The notes under the pieces: generated by a model
What the model was told of the DNA's origin: nothing
Databases searched by the model: none
Seen by the model: the letters and a program-made list of their open reading frames with translations, nothing else
From: an uncultured Lachnospiraceae bacterium
Lineage (GTDB): Bacteria; Bacillota; Clostridia; Lachnospirales; Lachnospiraceae
Length of the DNA: 8,297 nucleotides
Reading direction: 5' to 3'
Assembly (NCBI GenBank): GCA_947177105.1
Contig: CAMWTF010000088.1
Location: 1-8,297 of the forward strand
Made by a program: the position numbers and the translations under genes
Shown: piece after piece, positions 5,983 through 8,297 of the stretch
Layout of the letters: each line of letters starts with the position of its first letter
Numbering within the stretch: the first letter of the stretch is position 1

Positions 5983-6921
5983 CTACAACGCCTTTTCGCC
6001 TATCATTCTGCGCAGTCCCTCCTCAAAAGAAATCTGTGGAACAAAGCCCGTATCCCGGCTAAGCTCCGAGATATCCCCCGCCAGGTACATCAGCTGGCCT
6101 TCCCCATAAGGGACCTCACCTATGCCAATCGTTCCCGCCTTAAGCCCTTTGGGAGCCATTTCCTCACATGCCACTCTATATATTATATCCAGATATTCCT
6201 TCAAAAGGCAAAAGTGACCACCGCATAGCACATAGGTCTTCCCTGAACTTCCCTTCTCTGCCATCAGCCGCAGTGCCCTCGCCGCATCCTCGCTATAAAG
6301 GTAATCCCATATTTGTACACCTGCCGTAAAACTCACATGCTCGCCCCGCATAAGCTTTTGCAGCGCCACAGTCACCATATCCTGACCGCCATAGGGTCCA
6401 TACACGCTGAGCACTCTGGCCCAGATATGCCTCATCCCCTTTTGTTCACAGCTATAACGGCTCATCTGCCCTGCACACAGCTTGGCCATGCCATAACCCG
6501 TCTCCGGAAAAGCAGGGGTCTTTGGCCTCAACGGCTCCTGATGCCTGCCGTACTCGGCCTGGGAGCCTGTGCCCACCAAGGTATGACATCCCATGCTGTC
6601 TGCCAGTTCCACCGCATCCAGGGTATAACGGATATTGGCAGCCTGCAGGGCCATATCATTTCTGGCCTGTCCGGCTGTGCCGGCCCAGGCCAGATGATAG
6701 AAAGTGTCATATTGCTTTTTCCATTGTTCCCTGGCCAATCCGGCATACTCTTCTAAATCCGCCTCAAGCACCTCCACGCCGGGCAATTCCCGCAAGATCT
6801 GATTCTTTGCCGATCCCCTGTGGCATATCGCCAGCACCTCCTCGCCCGCCGCTGTGCATTGTTGGGCCAGCGCAACCCCGATCATCCCGGACGCACCGGT
6901 TATCACTGCTTTTCTGCTCAT
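5983..6921 (-). CDS. NAD-dependent epimerase/dehydratase family protein, probable CDP-sugar reductase
   Basis: This 312-residue protein is an extended short-chain dehydrogenase/reductase of the nucleotide-sugar type. It has TGASGMIG at 8-15 (NAD(P)-binding TGxxGxxG), HLAWAG at 76-81, T118/S120 in GTGSQAEYG, and the catalytic Y143-x-x-x-K147. It follows rfbG by 43 bp. In known clusters that position is filled by enzymes that reduce or epimerise the 4-keto group of sugars made from CDP-4-keto-6-deoxyglucose, such as RfbJ (abequose synthase), RfbS (paratose synthase) or YerF-type reductases. Which of these it resembles most cannot be decided by eye. A single-step reductase giving a CDP-6-deoxyhexose is also possible, since no 3-dehydrase (RfbH) is in the window. 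The start has AGGAG 10 nt upstream and a GAGGG nearer the ATG. It is likely co-transcribed with rfbG and cytoplasmic. Confidence 0.88.
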   Translation of the reverse strand: MSRKAVITGASGMIGVALAQQCTAAGEEVLAICHRGSAKNQILRELPGVEVLEADLEEYAGLAREQWKKQYDTFYHLAWAGTAGQARNDMALQAANIRYTLDAVELADSMGCHTLVGTGSQAEYGRHQEPLRPKTPAFPETGYGMAKLCAGQMSRYSCEQKGMRHIWARVLSVYGPYGGQDMVTVALQKLMRGEHVSFTAGVQIWDYLYSEDAARALRLMAEKGSSGKTYVLCGGHFCLLKEYLDIIYRVACEEMAPKGLKAGTIGIGEVPYGEGQLMYLAGDISELSRDTGFVPQISFEEGLRRMIGEKAL

Positions 6922-6964
6922 AACCCTCTACTCCTGTCCGCTCTGCAAGTACTCCGTTTTTCAA

Positions 6965-8035
6965 TCATTCTCCGGTCTGTCCCAGGAAATCACATATTTG
7001 CGCCAGCGTATACGCCTGCATATCCTCTCCCCTCTGATAAGCCGCATACCACTGCGCTGCCCGCAAGGTCGCAGTCTCTACCCGCCATCTGGGCTGCCAT
7101 CCAAATGTACTCTTTAATTTGGAACAGTCCAGCTTCAGATAGTTTGCCTCGTGAGGACCTGCGGTATGCGCCGCCCGCCATGTGAGAGTCTCTCCTGTCT
7201 GCTCCTGCCAGCAGCGGGCAAAGCACTCTGTCATCTGTCTGGTACACCAGCAGTCTCCCTCGTCCGGTCCCACATTATAGCTGCCAGCCAGTCCGGGATC
7301 CTCATACTGCCGCCGCAGTATCATCAGATAGACCGTAAGCGGCTCCATTACATGCTGATAGGGGCGAATGGAATCCGGGTTTCTCAGTTCTATTGCCTCA
7401 TGAGCCGCCGCCGCACGGTAGCAGTCCGGAATAATACGATCCGCCGCAAAATCCCCTCCGCCTATGACGTTTCCCGCCCTGGCGGTGGAGATCCCAAGCT
7501 GTCTATCCCTGAAAAAGGAGTTCCGGTAGGCACAGGTGACCAACTCCGAACAGGATTTGGAGTTAGAATAGGGATCGTATCCATTCAGTTCCTCATTCTC
7601 TCTATACCCCCATTCCCATTCCCGGTTCAGGTATACCTTGTCCGTAGTCACATTCAGAAACGATCTGACGCTGTGGCACTCCCGCACACATTCCAGAATA
7701 TGCACAGTGCCCATCACATTCACATCGTAGGTATATACGGGACTGCGATAGCTCTCACGGACAATGGGCTGCGCCGCCATATGCAGAACCAACTCCGGCT
7801 CTGTCTGCCTCATCACACTCCGCAGCTTTTCCAGATCCCGGATATCCCCATAGACAGAATGCAGCCTCCGCTCCAGACCGCAGATCTGATATAGCGAGGG
7901 AGTGGTGGGCGGCTCTAGGCTGTATCCTGTGACCTCCGCGCCCAAATGCAGCAGCAGTTCGCAGATCCAGCTGCCCTTAAACCCCGTGTGGCCGGTCACC
8001 AGTATTTTCTTTCCCTTGAAAAATGTCGGTTCCAT
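6965..8035 (-). CDS. rfbG: CDP-glucose 4,6-dehydratase
   Basis: This 356-residue protein matches the family's usual length of about 355-360. RfbG converts CDP-D-glucose to CDP-4-keto-6-deoxy-D-glucose, the entry step to CDP-linked 6-deoxy, 3,6-dideoxy and branched sugars of surface polysaccharides. The NAD-binding motif TGHTGFKG at 14-21 followed by SW is typical of this enzyme and separates it from the dTDP- and GDP-sugar dehydratases. TTDKVY at 130-135 carries the catalytic Thr-Asp-Lys and YSNSK at 156-160 the Tyr/Lys pair. Residues 85-93 (HMAAQPIVR) are also characteristic. The start has GGGAGAGG about 8 nt upstream, in the 18-bp gap after the TPP-enzyme gene, so the two are in one operon. 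The partner glucose-1-phosphate cytidylyltransferase (rfbF) would be expected upstream, outside the window. Confidence 0.96.
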   Translation of the reverse strand: MEPTFFKGKKILVTGHTGFKGSWICELLLHLGAEVTGYSLEPPTTPSLYQICGLERRLHSVYGDIRDLEKLRSVMRQTEPELVLHMAAQPIVRESYRSPVYTYDVNVMGTVHILECVRECHSVRSFLNVTTDKVYLNREWEWGYRENEELNGYDPYSNSKSCSELVTCAYRNSFFRDRQLGISTARAGNVIGGGDFAADRIIPDCYRAAAAHEAIELRNPDSIRPYQHVMEPLTVYLMILRRQYEDPGLAGSYNVGPDEGDCWCTRQMTECFARCWQEQTGETLTWRAAHTAGPHEANYLKLDCSKLKSTFGWQPRWRVETATLRAAQWYAAYQRGEDMQAYTLAQICDFLGQTGE

Positions 8036-8053
8036 GATCCATACCTCTCCCGC

Positions 8054-8297
8054 TTATGCGTCTGTCAGCGGTATGCACATTTGCTGTTCCAATACCTCTC
8101 TTGGCAGGAAGGGCGCCAGGTCTTCCAGCGGCGCAGACACCATGGTTCCGTCTTCCATACGTCTGCTGGCCGCCTTGGGTTCAAACTTCTGCCTGGCATC
8201 CACCATAACCTCGCAGATCACAGGACCCTTTGTTCCCAGCACATCCTGTATCCTGCAAAGCTGGGCGTTGCTGCTGATCCGCACATAGGGATATCCG
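8054..8297 (-). CDS. Thiamine-pyrophosphate-binding protein (acetolactate synthase-like), C-terminal fragment
   Basis: Only the last 80 codons and the TAA stop are in the window; the frame runs off the right edge. The in-frame GTG at 8284 is an internal valine, because the reading frame continues upstream as GYPYVRISS. The fragment matches the C-terminus of TPP enzymes of the IlvB type: a YGYPYVRI-like segment, GPVICEVMVD, then FEPKAASRRMEDGTMVS and a PLEDLAPFLPRE tail. In surface-sugar clusters such genes sit with rfbF, rfbG and rfbH. The studied example is YerE of Yersinia, a TPP/FAD enzyme that adds a two-carbon unit to a CDP-keto-dideoxysugar. Here the role is inferred from the position 18 bp upstream of rfbG. 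The active-site regions are not visible, so catalytic competence cannot be judged. Confidence 0.82.
   Translation of the reverse strand, partial: GYPYVRISSNAQLCRIQDVLGTKGPVICEVMVDARQKFEPKAASRRMEDGTMVSAPLEDLAPFLPREVLEQQMCIPLTDA

Noticed and set aside
7151..7894. Plus-strand open frame of 247 codons
   Set aside because: It is antisense to rfbG, whose identity is certain. The product is low in recognisable motifs and typical of a shadow frame.
8054..8284. Separate 76-codon gene starting at GTG 8284
   Set aside because: The frame stays open to the window edge and the residues before the GTG continue the acetolactate-synthase-like match, so it is the end of a larger gene.

Overview
The window is a stretch of bacterial chromosome in which every supported gene is on the minus strand, so the reading order is from high to low coordinates. 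The mix points to a Gram-positive Clostridia, most likely a Lachnospiraceae-type gut anaerobe. This rests on intermediate base composition, an AAA-ATPase-like/PD-(D/E)XK family gene, a TagD-like cytidylyltransferase and Firmicutes-style ribosome binding sites. It is inferred from gene content, not from a marker gene.

Right part (8297 to 5983): a nucleotide-sugar cassette. It holds the last 80 codons of a thiamine-pyrophosphate enzyme of the acetolactate-synthase type, then rfbG (CDP-glucose 4,6-dehydratase), then an extended-SDR sugar reductase/epimerase. Spacing is tight (18 and 43 bp), so the three are probably co-transcribed from a promoter outside the window. RfbG makes CDP-4-keto-6-deoxyglucose. 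The SDR enzyme would reduce or epimerise a keto-sugar derived from it, and the TPP enzyme may add a branch, as YerE does in yersiniose synthesis.

Middle part (5981 to 1441): a second, self-contained transcription unit. A near-consensus promoter (TTGACG, 17 bp, TATAAT) begins 1 bp after the SDR stop codon. A perfect 13-nt dyad is centred exactly in its spacer. A leader of about 95 nt with two hairpins follows, then three genes joined by two 4-bp ATGA overlaps: a membrane-anchored polyprenyl-phosphate glycosyltransferase (GT2), a fusion of a TagD-like cytidylyltransferase with a Gfo/Idh/MocA oxidoreductase, and a fusion of a glycerophosphodiester phosphodiesterase with a metallophosphoesterase. 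A 21-bp stem with A/T flanks ends the unit. Two double-domain fusions plus a lipid-linked sugar transferase suggest a coupled system for making and turning over a CDP-alditol or glycerol-phosphate decoration of a surface glycan. The exact chemistry is not known from the sequence.

Left part (1440 to 1): an AT-rich spacer with two copies of a 45-nt hairpin-forming repeat 70 bp apart and a candidate promoter, then the N-terminal 408 codons of an AAA-ATPase-like/PD-(D/E)XK protein running off the window edge. It appears unrelated to the glycan genes and marks the boundary of the locus.
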